From: Sinomonas humi
GTDB taxonomy: Bacteria > Actinomycetota > Actinomycetes > Actinomycetales > Micrococcaceae
NCBI RefSeq assembly: GCF_000802235.1
Contig: NZ_JTDL01000129.1
Coordinates: 1-64,000 of the forward strand
Reading direction: 5' to 3'
Length of the DNA stretch: 64,000 nucleotides
Of this stretch, positions 28,988 through 36,893 are shown piece after piece. Below the pieces are notes generated by a model. It did not search any database, was not told where the DNA came from, and saw nothing but the letters and a program-made list of their open reading frames with translations. Numbering within the stretch: the first letter of the stretch is position 1; each line of letters opens with the position of its first letter. Both the position numbers and the translations under genes were made by a program.

Positions 28988-29009
28988 TGCCGTTTCTGGA
29001 GGGATTTCC

Positions 29010-29669
29010 ATGGCGACGAGACGCCCGCAGGTGCCCCGGTCCGTCCGGGCCGCCGGCGCCCAGACGGCCTCGCCGGCATCCGCTGCGAAGGGCGACGACC
29101 ACCACGAGGCGCCCTACAGGGCTGCCGGTGAGCGGGCGTCGTCGTCCGCCACGGGCCGCACGACGACGACGGCCACGCGCGCTCGAGCTGCATCCACAAG
29201 CAGGGCCGCCACGCCCCGCGCCTCCGCGCCCAGGCTCTCCGCGGCCCAGCGGTCCGCGGCGCGCGACCAGCAGCCTGTGCCTGCGCGAGCCTTTTCGGGC
29301 CGCATCCTCGCGCTCGCCCTCGTGCTTGTCGCGGTCACGATCATGCTTGCCCCGACCATCCGTGTCTTCTTCAGCCAGCGCGCCGAGATCCACTCGATCC
29401 AAGCTGACATCGCGGCCAAGCAGACCGATCAGACGAACCTCAAGGACGAGATCTCCCGCTGGCAGGATCCGGCCTATGTGCAGCAGCAGGCGCGCGACCG
29501 GATTAATATGGTCATGCCCGGAGAGACCTCCTACTGGGTCTTCGGAGACGCTGGCACGTCCTCGTCCTCGGGCAGTGCGACGAGCGCAGCCACCTCGGGC
29601 TCGTCTCCCTCGGACGTCCCTTGGACGCAGTCCCTCTGGGACGCTGTGCGCCGCGCCGCGACCCAGTGA
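29010..29669 (+). CDS. Septum formation initiator, FtsB/DivIC-like
   Basis: Small bitopic divisome protein. The 219-residue product has a long Ala/Ser/Arg-rich cytoplasmic N-terminus (about 85 residues), one helix (ILALALVLVAVTIMLAPTIRVFF) and a coiled coil (QRAEIHSIQADIAAKQTDQ). Then comes the family signature WQDPAYVQQQARDRINMVMPGE. A Ser-rich extracellular tail ends it. The ATG at 29010 has GGAGGGA upstream. Position between eno and DUF501 matches the mycobacterial divIC locus. Confidence 0.88.
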   Translation: MATRRPQVPRSVRAAGAQTASPASAAKGDDHHEAPYRAAGERASSSATGRTTTTATRARAASTSRAATPRASAPRLSAAQRSAARDQQPVPARAFSGRILALALVLVAVTIMLAPTIRVFFSQRAEIHSIQADIAAKQTDQTNLKDEISRWQDPAYVQQQARDRINMVMPGETSYWVFGDAGTSSSSGSATSAATSGSSPSDVPWTQSLWDAVRRAATQ

Positions 29670-29700
29670 CCCCTGCTCCGGCTGCCCCAGAAAGGACACC

Positions 29701-30405
29701 GTGACAGATCCGACTGCTGTGACCCCGCAGGACCTCGAGGTCATCAGCCGCCAGCTCGGGCGCCCTGCGCGCGACGTGGTCGAGGTGCCGGCGCGCTGCG
29801 TGTGCGGCAATCCGCTCGTCGCGGCCACGGCCCCGCGGCTCTCGAACGGGACGCCGTTCCCGACCACTTTCTATCTGACCCATCCAGTCGTCACGTCGGC
29901 GGTCTCGCGCCTTGAGGCGGCGGGCGTCATGAACGAGATGAACGAGCGGCTCTCGGCGGAGCCCGAACTGGCCGCTGCCTACCGCGGCGCGCATGAGGCG
30001 TATCTGGCCGAGCGCGGGCGCGTTGGTGAGCGGGCCGGGACCGGGCCTGTTCCCGAGATCGACGGCGTCTCGGCCGGCGGCATGCCGGAGCGGGTCAAAT
30101 GTCTCCACGTTCTGGTCGGCCAGTCGCTCGCGATGGGTTCCGGAATCAACGTGCTCGGCGACGAGGCGATCGAGCGGATCGCCGAATGGTGGACTCCAGA
30201 CCGCTGCTACTGCTCGGGCGCTTGGGATAGCGAGTCCCCAGCTCCGAGCAGGGATCTCAGCCGTCACGGTCCCCAAGGCCTCCCGTCGATGACGGGGCGA
30301 GCCGCGCCGGTGCGGAAGCGTGCCAGCGAGCAGGCCAGTTCCGGGGAGGCCAGGTCCCCGGAACCCCGTTCGGGGGCCGGATCAACTGAGGGGGAGGACG
30401 CATGA
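29701..30405 (+). CDS. DUF501 family protein
   Basis: The 234-residue product belongs to DUF501, an actinobacterial family of unknown function usually between divIC and ppx. Visible family features are ISRQLGRPARDVVEVPARC, CGNPLVAATAPRL, PFPTTFYLTHP, and VKCLHVLVGQSLAMG...NVLGDEA. Three or four conserved cysteines (RCVCG, KCLH, RCYCS) may bind metal. The last 55 residues are low-complexity. GTG start at 29701 with AAAGGAC upstream. It overlaps ppx by ATGA. Confidence 0.85.
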   Translation: MTDPTAVTPQDLEVISRQLGRPARDVVEVPARCVCGNPLVAATAPRLSNGTPFPTTFYLTHPVVTSAVSRLEAAGVMNEMNERLSAEPELAAAYRGAHEAYLAERGRVGERAGTGPVPEIDGVSAGGMPERVKCLHVLVGQSLAMGSGINVLGDEAIERIAEWWTPDRCYCSGAWDSESPAPSRDLSRHGPQGLPSMTGRAAPVRKRASEQASSGEARSPEPRSGAGSTEGEDA

Positions 30406-31397
30406 GAGTCGCCGGGATCGATTGCGGCACGAATTCCATCCGTCTGCTGGTGGCGGACACCCAAGACGGCGCTCGTCACGGCGGCGCGCCCGTGCAAGAC
30501 GCCGCCCACACTCCGGTGCGACTCACCGACGTGCACCGCGAGATGCGGATCGTGCGCCTCGGACAAGGGGTCGACGCGACGGGCCTCCTCGCTCCGGAAG
30601 CGCTTGAGCGCACCTTCGCGGCCGTCGAGGACTATGCCGCGACCATTCAAGGTCTCGGCGCGGAACGGGTTCGCTTTGTAGCGACCAGCGCGACCCGGGA
30701 CGCGCGCAATCGTGACGAGTTCGTCGAGGGAATCCGGTCCAGGCTTGGGGTCGAGCCCGAGGTGGTCCCCGGGAGCGAGGAAGCGTCCTTGAGCTTCGCG
30801 GGCGCGGCGAGCGTCCTGCCTCTCCGAGCGGGCGAGCCGGTCCTCGTCGTCGACCTCGGTGGCGGCAGCACCGAGTTCGTCCTGGGAGACGCCGAGGGCG
30901 TCATCGCGGCGCGCTCGGTCGACATCGGCTGCGTGCGCCTCACCGAGCGGCACCTCCGAAGCGACCCACCTACGGGTTCGGAGATCGCCGAGGCGCAGGA
31001 CGACGTCGACCGCGGCATCGAGGAGGCACTCGCCGAGGTGCCCCTCGCCGCCGCAACAGCCGTGATCGGGGTCGCGGGTTCGATCACGACGATCACCGCT
31101 CACGCCCTTGCACTGCCTTCGTATCAGCCGGAACGCATCCACGGCTCAGAGCTCGCGCTTCCCCAGATCGAGGCGGCCTGTGGGTCGCTCCTCGGCATGA
31201 GCCGTGAGCAGCGGATCGCCCTTCCCTACATGCATCCAGGGCGCGCAGACGTCATCGGCGCCGGAGCTCTCGTGTGGCGGAGGATTCTCGAGCGGATGGC
31301 GGAGCTGACCGAGGGCAGGATTGCGACCGCGATCACGAGCGAGCACGACATCCTCGACGGTATCGCGCTCAGCACGCTGGGCGACGCCGCGAGCTGA
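30402..31397 (+). CDS. Ppx/GppA phosphatase family protein (exopolyphosphatase-like)
   Basis: The 331-residue actin-like ATPase-fold protein has phosphate-1 motif GIDCGTNSIRLLVA, RLGQGVDATG, TSATRDARNRDEF, VVPGSEEASLSF and phosphate-2 motif VVDLGGGSTEFVLG, with VAGSITTITA near the adenosine site. It resembles the short mycobacterial Ppx proteins that act on polyphosphate or (p)ppGpp. Activity is not decided by sequence. ATG at 30402 in ATGA overlap with DUF501. Confidence 0.87.
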   Translation: MRVAGIDCGTNSIRLLVADTQDGARHGGAPVQDAAHTPVRLTDVHREMRIVRLGQGVDATGLLAPEALERTFAAVEDYAATIQGLGAERVRFVATSATRDARNRDEFVEGIRSRLGVEPEVVPGSEEASLSFAGAASVLPLRAGEPVLVVDLGGGSTEFVLGDAEGVIAARSVDIGCVRLTERHLRSDPPTGSEIAEAQDDVDRGIEEALAEVPLAAATAVIGVAGSITTITAHALALPSYQPERIHGSELALPQIEAACGSLLGMSREQRIALPYMHPGRADVIGAGALVWRRILERMAELTEGRIATAITSEHDILDGIALSTLGDAAS

Positions 31398-31400
31398 CGC

Positions 31401-32750
31401 ATGCGAGTTCTGCCCCGATCGTCCCGCCCCGCGGTGAAGCTCTTCGCCGTCTTTCTCGCAGCTTTGACGTCCCTCGCGCTCGTCGCTGTAGCTGTTCTCG
31501 CTCCCGCGCTCCCAGCCCGCGCAGACACCGTGCGGGACGGCGAGTACTGGCTTTCCGAGTTCGGCATCGACAAGGCCTGGAACGTGTCGAAGGGCGCCGG
31601 AACGACCGTTGCCGTCATTGACAGCGGAATCAACGGCGACATTCCGGACCTCCAGGGCGCGATCTCGGGAGGGACCGACGTCTCGGCGAGCGGGCAGCCG
31701 GATGGCCAGAAGCCCATCGGTGCGGAACCTGTGCATGGGACGCTCGTCGCCTCGGTCCTAGCTGGTCGCGGCCACAACGCGGACGGTTCTCCGGTCGCTT
31801 CGGGAGCGATTGGTTCTGACGGCGTCGTGGGTGTTGCCCCCGAGGCCAAGCTCCTGACTGTCTCGACCTGGCTCGGCTCCGTGAACCCCTCGGGCCGCAC
31901 CGACATGCAGCAGATCCCCGACGCGGTTCGCTGGGCGGTGGATCACGGTGCGAAGGTCATCAACATGTCCCTCGGCAGTTCCTCGCCGGATTGGCCGCCG
32001 AGCTGGGATGCGGCCTTTCTGTACGCGGAGCAGAAGGATGTAGTCATCGTGGCCGCGGCCGGAAACAGGGGCGCCGGCAACGTCCAGGTCGGCGCGCCGG
32101 CCACCATCCCAGGCGTCCTCACCGTGGCTGGCCTTGACCGCCAGGAGCACGCAAGTGTGGACGCCTCGTCGCAGGGCGTGAGCATCGGAGTATCTGCCCC
32201 CGCAGAACAGCTAGTCGGTGACCTGCCGGACGGAACGTACGCGCAGTGGGCCGGATCCTCGGGGGCTGCTCCGATCGTCGCCGGGGTCGCTGCCCTCATT
32301 CGGTCCAAGTGGCCCCAGATGAGCGCGGACCAGGTCATCAACCGCATCATCTCAACGGCGAAGGATGCGGGCGCGCCCGGCCATGACCCGATCTACGGCT
32401 ACGGGATCCTCAACGCCGAGGCCGCCCTCACAGCCGACGTGCCGGAGACGAAAGTCAACCCGCTCGGCTCGATCGCAGACTGGATCCGCGTCCACCGTCC
32501 GGACGCCGCAGCTCCTCCCTCAACCCCGCTCGCGCCGACCCAGCCGCCGTCGACCGAGCCGCCGCTCGCGGAGGCGACACCCCCGGCGCCGGTAGCTTCC
32601 GCGGGCTCATCGCCGTGGCCCGCAGTTGTAGTCCTGGGCTTCGGCGGCCTCCTTCTCGTGATCCTCGTGGGCGGCACGTGGCACGTCCTCGCCGTTCGGA
32701 GAAGAGACGCCGAAAAAGATAGTGAAACTTTTCACAAACTGCTACAGTAG
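31401..32750 (+). CDS. Membrane-anchored S8 (subtilisin/mycosin-like) serine protease
   Basis: The 449-residue protein has a signal peptide (cleavage near ALPARA, residue 42) and a subtilase domain with catalytic Asp in TVAVIDSGI, His in VHGTLVASVLAG and Ser in AGSSGAAPIVAGVAAL (GTSMAAP changed to GSSGAAP). A Pro-rich linker follows, then a C-terminal helix (WPAVVVLGFGGLLLVILVGG) and a short basic tail. This is mycosin (MycP) layout, but no ESX/type VII genes are in the window. It follows ppx by 3 bp. Its last codons contain the Rex-like operator of ndh. Confidence 0.86.
   Translation: MRVLPRSSRPAVKLFAVFLAALTSLALVAVAVLAPALPARADTVRDGEYWLSEFGIDKAWNVSKGAGTTVAVIDSGINGDIPDLQGAISGGTDVSASGQPDGQKPIGAEPVHGTLVASVLAGRGHNADGSPVASGAIGSDGVVGVAPEAKLLTVSTWLGSVNPSGRTDMQQIPDAVRWAVDHGAKVINMSLGSSSPDWPPSWDAAFLYAEQKDVVIVAAAGNRGAGNVQVGAPATIPGVLTVAGLDRQEHASVDASSQGVSIGVSAPAEQLVGDLPDGTYAQWAGSSGAAPIVAGVAALIRSKWPQMSADQVINRIISTAKDAGAPGHDPIYGYGILNAEAALTADVPETKVNPLGSIADWIRVHRPDAAAPPSTPLAPTQPPSTEPPLAEATPPAPVASAGSSPWPAVVVLGFGGLLLVILVGGTWHVLAVRRRDAEKDSETFHKLLQ
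32720..32737. promoter_or_regulatory. Rex-type operator (ROP) in front of ndh
   Basis: TAGTGAAACTTTTCACAA matches the Rex consensus TTGTGAA-N4-TTCACAA at 13 of 14 conserved positions. It lies inside the last codons of the S8 protease gene, 18 bp before the ndh ATG. Rex is the NADH/NAD redox repressor of actinobacteria, and ndh is a known target in Streptomyces. A plausible promoter (TAGTGA, 17 bases, TACAGT at 32743-32748) overlaps it, so Rex would block RNA polymerase. Confidence 0.75.
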
Positions 32751-32755
32751 TGAGC

Positions 32756-34174
32756 ATGCCTTCCACCATTGATCTTGTCGACCGCCCGCGCGTTCTCGTC
32801 GCCGGCGGTGGTTACGTTGGTCTTTACGTTGCCCTCGGGCTGCAGAAGAAGATCGCACAGGCCGGTGGCATCGTCACCGTCGTCGACCCCATGCCGTACA
32901 TGACCTACCAGCCCTTCCTCCCAGAGGTCGCTGGCGGCAACATCGAGGCCCGCCACGTGGTGATCCCGCTGCGTCGGACCCTGCCGCAGGCAGAGGTGAT
33001 CCAGGGCTCACTCGTCTCGGTCGACCACGCGAACCGCAAGGCCACGATCCTGCTCCCGGGCAACGAGGGCACGGTCGAGATCCCGTACGTGGACATCGTG
33101 ATGGCAGCGGGAGCGATCACGCGCACCTTCCCGATTCCGGGCCTCGCCGAGAAGGGCATCGGCAACAAGACCATCGAGGAAGCCGTCGCGCTCCGCAATC
33201 AGGTCCTTGAGCGCATCGAGTTCGCCTCGACCGCCGCAGACCCGGCCGAGCGTCAGGCCGCGCTCACCTTCGTTGTGGTTGGCGGCGGATTCGCCGGCAT
33301 CGAAACCCTCACGGAGCTCGAGGACCTCGCGCGCGCGACGGTCGCGGCGAACGACCGTGTGCGGCAGGAGGAAGTCCGCTTCGTCCTCGTCGAGGCCATG
33401 GGCCGTATCATGCCCGAGGTCACCCCGGAGCAGGCTGACTGGGTCGTTGAGCACCTGCGCAGCCGCGGCATCGAGGTCCTGTTGAACACCTCGCTCGCCA
33501 GCGCTGAGGGCACCCTCAAGCTCATCAACATGCCGGACAAGTCCCCGGCGCAGGAGTTCGCCGCCGACACCCTCATCTGGACCGCCGGCGTCCAGGCCAA
33601 CCCCGTGGTCCGCTCGAGCGATTTTCCGCTCGAACCGCGCGGTCGCATCCGGGTGCTCCCCGACCTCCGTGTGGCAGGCGACGAGGGCATCGTCGAGAAC
33701 GCGTGGGCCGCTGGCGACATCGCCGCCGTTCCGGACCTCACGGGCAAGGGCCTGCCTGACGGCACATGCGTGCCGAACGCGCAGCACGCGCTCCGCCAGG
33801 CGAAGCTCCTCGCGAAGAACCTGTGGGCTTCGCGTTGGGACCGCCCGCTCGAGGACTACAAGCACAAGAACCTCGGCGCTGTGGCCGGCTTCGGCCCGTG
33901 GAAGGGCGTCGCCAACATCAACGTGGTCGGCCACATCGGACTCCACGGCCCGCTCGCCTGGCTCGCCCACCGCGGCTACCACGGTCTTGCGATCCCGACC
34001 GTGGAGCGCAAGTTCCGCGTCGGCCTCGACTGGCTCTCGGCCCTCTTCGCCGGCCGAGACAACACGCCGCTCGAGAACCTCGACGACCCCCGTGCGTCGT
34101 TCGTCGCCGCGGCGAGCCCGAAGCCGAAGACGATTGCTCCGCCGGTCGAGCCGGCGAAGGTGCCTGCGCAGTAG
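32756..34174 (+). CDS. ndh: Type II NADH dehydrogenase
   Basis: Single-subunit NADH:menaquinone oxidoreductase feeding the respiratory chain without proton pumping. The product of about 472 residues has FAD motif VLVAGGGYVGLYVALGL, DPMPYMTYQPFLPEVAGG, the NADH-binding VVVGGGFAGIETLTEL and AWAAGDIAAVPD with C-terminal membrane-associating helices. The ATG at 32756 lacks a clear ribosome-binding site and lies about eight bases after the putative -10, so the mRNA may be nearly leaderless. A GTG at 32750 is an alternative. Regulation by Rex is likely. Confidence 0.92.
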   Translation: MPSTIDLVDRPRVLVAGGGYVGLYVALGLQKKIAQAGGIVTVVDPMPYMTYQPFLPEVAGGNIEARHVVIPLRRTLPQAEVIQGSLVSVDHANRKATILLPGNEGTVEIPYVDIVMAAGAITRTFPIPGLAEKGIGNKTIEEAVALRNQVLERIEFASTAADPAERQAALTFVVVGGGFAGIETLTELEDLARATVAANDRVRQEEVRFVLVEAMGRIMPEVTPEQADWVVEHLRSRGIEVLLNTSLASAEGTLKLINMPDKSPAQEFAADTLIWTAGVQANPVVRSSDFPLEPRGRIRVLPDLRVAGDEGIVENAWAAGDIAAVPDLTGKGLPDGTCVPNAQHALRQAKLLAKNLWASRWDRPLEDYKHKNLGAVAGFGPWKGVANINVVGHIGLHGPLAWLAHRGYHGLAIPTVERKFRVGLDWLSALFAGRDNTPLENLDDPRASFVAAASPKPKTIAPPVEPAKVPAQ

Positions 34175-34217
34175 AGCGTGCTTGCGCAGTAGTCGGCGCA
34201 CCTAAGGCGAGTACCGC

Positions 34218-34262
34218 ACGACGGCGGCCGCACCCTTACAGGGAGCGGTCGCCGTCGTCGTT
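34218..34262 (+). terminator. Terminator after ndh
   Basis: GACGGCGGCCGC is followed by GCGGTCGCCGTCGTC around a TTACAGGGA-containing loop and then TTTG. It is a strong GC hairpin with a short T run, closing the ndh transcript before the tRNA gene. Confidence 0.7.
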
Positions 34263-34310
34263 TGTCGCCTTGCCGCCGTGACGCGCCTCCAGACTGTAGG
34301 CTAGATCGGC

Positions 34311-34387
34311 GCCCCAGTAGCCCAATTGGCAGAGGCAGCGGACTTAAAATCCGCCAAGTCAGGGTTCGAGTCCCTGTTGGGGCACCA
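34311..34387 (+). tRNA. tRNA with TAA anticodon (tRNA-Leu), class I size
   Basis: A complete cloverleaf is visible: acceptor GCCCCAG/TTGGGGC, D arm with AATTGG, anticodon stem GCGGA/TCCGC with loop CTTAAAA (anticodon TAA, 34345-34347) and T arm CAGGG-TTCGAGT-CCCTG. Discriminator A73 and an encoded CCA follow. The variable loop is only five bases (CAAGT), whereas tRNA-Leu normally has a long variable arm. The anticodon would read UUA, a rare codon in such genomes. TAGGCT at 34297-34302 could be its -10. The rest of the 434-bp gap between ndh and livK (34388-34608) shows only a possible livK promoter region. Confidence 0.9.
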
Positions 34388-34608
34388 TCTGCGCATCCCT
34401 TGGCATGTGAGGGTCCATTCGGTTGGTCCCCAGAAGCCTCGCCCCTCATGAAGCGCAATCCCGGCTGGTGTGCAAGCCGTTATGAGGCTGTGACCTGTGG
34501 TTCTTCTGTGAATATCAAGCTTGGTCTAGCCTGACGTTGTGATCAGGAACACACCTGCATCCACCTGTCTGGGGAGTCTTGCGCCCTTCGATGGAGGAGA
34601 AGAATCGA

Positions 34609-35976
34609 ATGATTGCACGTCATGAGGTAGTTCCCCGCGTCGCCAAGCTAACCGCTCTTGGCGTCGGGGTTGCGCTGCTCGCCACCGCGTGCGGCGGGAG
34701 TCCGTCGGGGGGTTCGTCCGGGAGCAGTTCCAGTTCGGCGGCAGGAGGGATCTCATGCCCAGCGCCGAGTTCCGGCGGCGGCCCTCAAGCCTCGGGAGGC
34801 GCGACAACCGTTGCGCCGTCGGACGTCCCCAAGTCTTCGACGGCCTCGCCGACGCCCCTCAAGATCGGCACGCTGCTGCCGCAGACCGGTGCACTTGCGT
34901 TCCTCGGCCCGCCTGAGATCGCGGGCGTCAACCTCGCCGTCAAGCAGATCAACGATGCCGGAGGCGTGCTCGGACATCCCGTCGAAGCCATTCACCGCGA
35001 CTCGGGCGACACGACGACCGATATCGCGACCCAGTCCGTGACCAACCTTCTCGGCCAAAACGTGAGCGCCATCGTCGGCGCGGCGTCCTCGGGCGTGTCC
35101 CAGACGGTGATCAACCAGATCACAGGTTCGGGCACGGTCATGTTCTCCCCGGCCAACACCTCGCCCGTCTTCAGCACCTGGCCTGCGCACGGCCTCTACT
35201 GGCGGACCGCGCCCTCCGACGTCCTGCAGGGCCGCGTCCTCGGCAACTACATGGCCTCGTGCGGCGCCCAGACCCTCGGCCTGCTCGTCCTGAATGACGC
35301 TTACGGCACAGGTCTTCGCGACAACGTCGTCAAGGCCTTCCAAGCAGCAGGGGGCAAGGTCGTGGACCAGGAGCTGTTCAACGAGGGCGACTCGCAGTTC
35401 AGCTCGCAGGTCGACAAGGTCGTGGCGGCCAAGCCCGACGCGATCGCAGTGATCTCGTTCGACCAGGCCAAGCAGATCGTCCCGTTGCTCACAGCCAAGG
35501 GGATCAAGCCGACTCAGATGTTCTTCGTTGACGGCAACACGTCCGACTACAGCAAGGACCTCAAGCCGGGTACGCTCGCGGGATCTCGCGGGACCATCCC
35601 TGGAACCTTTGCCTCCGCGGACTTCAAGACGCAGCTCAAGACGATTGACCCGAGCCTCAAGGACTACAACTACGCCGGGGAATCGTGGGACGCCGTCAAC
35701 CTGATCGCGCTTGCGGCCGAGGAAGCCAAGAGCACGAAGGGCGTCGACATTGCGAAGCACCTTCAGGACGTTTCGGAAGGCGGCCAGAAGTGCTTCGACT
35801 TCGCGACGTGCGTGACTCTCCTCCGGCAAGGCAAGGACATCGACTACGACGGCCAGTCCGGTCCGGTGACGTTCGCCTCGAATGGTGATCCGACGGAGGC
35901 CTACATCGGTCTCTACGAGTTCGACAACAACAACGTCCCCCAGCCAATCAGCCAGGAATACGGCAAGCTCTCCTGA
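34609..35976 (+). CDS. livK: Branched-chain amino acid/amide ABC transporter substrate-binding lipoprotein
   Basis: The 455-residue lipoprotein (lipobox-like LLATACGG, Cys28) has a Ser/Gly-rich linker and then a Peripla_BP_6 fold: LKIGTLLPQTGALAFLGPPEIAGVNLAV is abbreviated here as LKIGTLLPQTG...GVNLAV, then NDAGGVLG, IVGAASSGVS and YGTGLRDN. It captures leucine/isoleucine/valine or short amides (urea-type ligands are also possible) outside the membrane for LivHMGF. The ATG at 34609 has GGAGGA about ten bases upstream. It is transcribed towards livF on the other strand, and a bidirectional hairpin lies between. Confidence 0.88.
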   Translation: MIARHEVVPRVAKLTALGVGVALLATACGGSPSGGSSGSSSSSAAGGISCPAPSSGGGPQASGGATTVAPSDVPKSSTASPTPLKIGTLLPQTGALAFLGPPEIAGVNLAVKQINDAGGVLGHPVEAIHRDSGDTTTDIATQSVTNLLGQNVSAIVGAASSGVSQTVINQITGSGTVMFSPANTSPVFSTWPAHGLYWRTAPSDVLQGRVLGNYMASCGAQTLGLLVLNDAYGTGLRDNVVKAFQAAGGKVVDQELFNEGDSQFSSQVDKVVAAKPDAIAVISFDQAKQIVPLLTAKGIKPTQMFFVDGNTSDYSKDLKPGTLAGSRGTIPGTFASADFKTQLKTIDPSLKDYNYAGESWDAVNLIALAAEEAKSTKGVDIAKHLQDVSEGGQKCFDFATCVTLLRQGKDIDYDGQSGPVTFASNGDPTEAYIGLYEFDNNNVPQPISQEYGKLS

Positions 35977-35994
35977 GCATCGCTTCTGGCAGAA

Positions 35995-36034
35995 GTGAGC
36001 CCCCGGTCCGGACGAGGACCGGGGGCTCACTCTT
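35995..36034. terminator. Strong terminator after livK
   Basis: GTGAGCCCCCGGTCC (35995-36009) pairs perfectly with GGACCGGGGGCTCAC (36016-36030) around GGACGA, followed by TCTTCGT. This 15-bp stem separates livK from the convergent livHMGF operon. Confidence 0.9.
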
Positions 36035-36098
36035 CGTCAGGCGGCCCGCAGCCCTTGAGGAAGCGTCGCCATCTTGCTACTTGCCCGCGCCCTCGGTG

Positions 36099-36893
36099 CT
36101 ACTTGCCTGCGCCGTCGACTGTGTCGGCGAGGGTCCCGAGGTAGAGCTGGATCACCTTCGGGTCGTGGAGTAGCTCTCTGCCCGTTCCCGTGTACGCGTC
36201 CTTGCCCTGATCGAGGACGTAGCCGCGGTCGCAGATCTGGAGGCAGCGGCGCGCATTCTGCTCGACCATGATCACAGAAACCCCCGCGCGGTTGACCTCG
36301 TGGACGCGCAGGAACGTCTCGTCCTGCTTGACGGGGGATAGCCCTGCCGACGGCTCATCCAGTAGCAGGACGGCGGGATCCATCATGAGCGCCCTGCCCA
36401 TCGCCACCATCTGCCGCTCACCGCCCGAGAGCGAACCAGCCCGTTGAGTCCGGCGCCGCGCGAGCTCCGGGAACAGATCGGTGACGAAGTCCCAGCGTTC
36501 CTTGAAGTTCTTGGGCCGCTGGAACACCCCCATCTGCATGTTCTCCTCGATGGTCAGGGTCGTGAAGACGTTGTTCGTCTGAGGCACGAACCCGACCCCT
36601 CGACTCACGAGTTTGTTGGCCTTGAGACCCGTGAGCTCTTGGCCGCGGACGACGACGGAACCCGAGTGGACTTTGACGAGCCCGAACATGGCCTTGAGGA
36701 GGGTCGACTTGCCGGCCCCGTTGGGACCGATGATGCCGATCAGCTCGCCCTTGCGGGCCTCGATGCTGCAGCCGTTGAGGATGTTGACCCCAGGCAGATA
36801 TCCGGCCACGAGATCCCTGACACTGACGACAGCTTCAGCATCGGTGCTTGCCCCGCCCCGAGCATTGGGTGCCTTCGCTGGTTGCGCGCTCAT
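36099..36893 (-). CDS. livF: Branched-chain amino acid ABC transporter ATP-binding protein LivF
   Basis: The 264-residue ABC ATPase has Walker A GPNGAGKST, FVPQTNNVF, signature LSGGERQMVAMGRAL, Walker B VLLLDEPSAGLS and MVEQNARRCL, the LivF form of the H-loop region. It pairs with LivG to drive the LivHM permease. It is the last gene of livHMGF and starts by ATGA overlap with livG. The 3' end is followed by a partial duplication of its last bases (GCTACTTGCC-GCGCC at 36075 and 36098). Confidence 0.93.
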   Translation of the reverse strand: MSAQPAKAPNARGGASTDAEAVVSVRDLVAGYLPGVNILNGCSIEARKGELIGIIGPNGAGKSTLLKAMFGLVKVHSGSVVVRGQELTGLKANKLVSRGVGFVPQTNNVFTTLTIEENMQMGVFQRPKNFKERWDFVTDLFPELARRRTQRAGSLSGGERQMVAMGRALMMDPAVLLLDEPSAGLSPVKQDETFLRVHEVNRAGVSVIMVEQNARRCLQICDRGYVLDQGKDAYTGTGRELLHDPKVIQLYLGTLADTVDGAGK

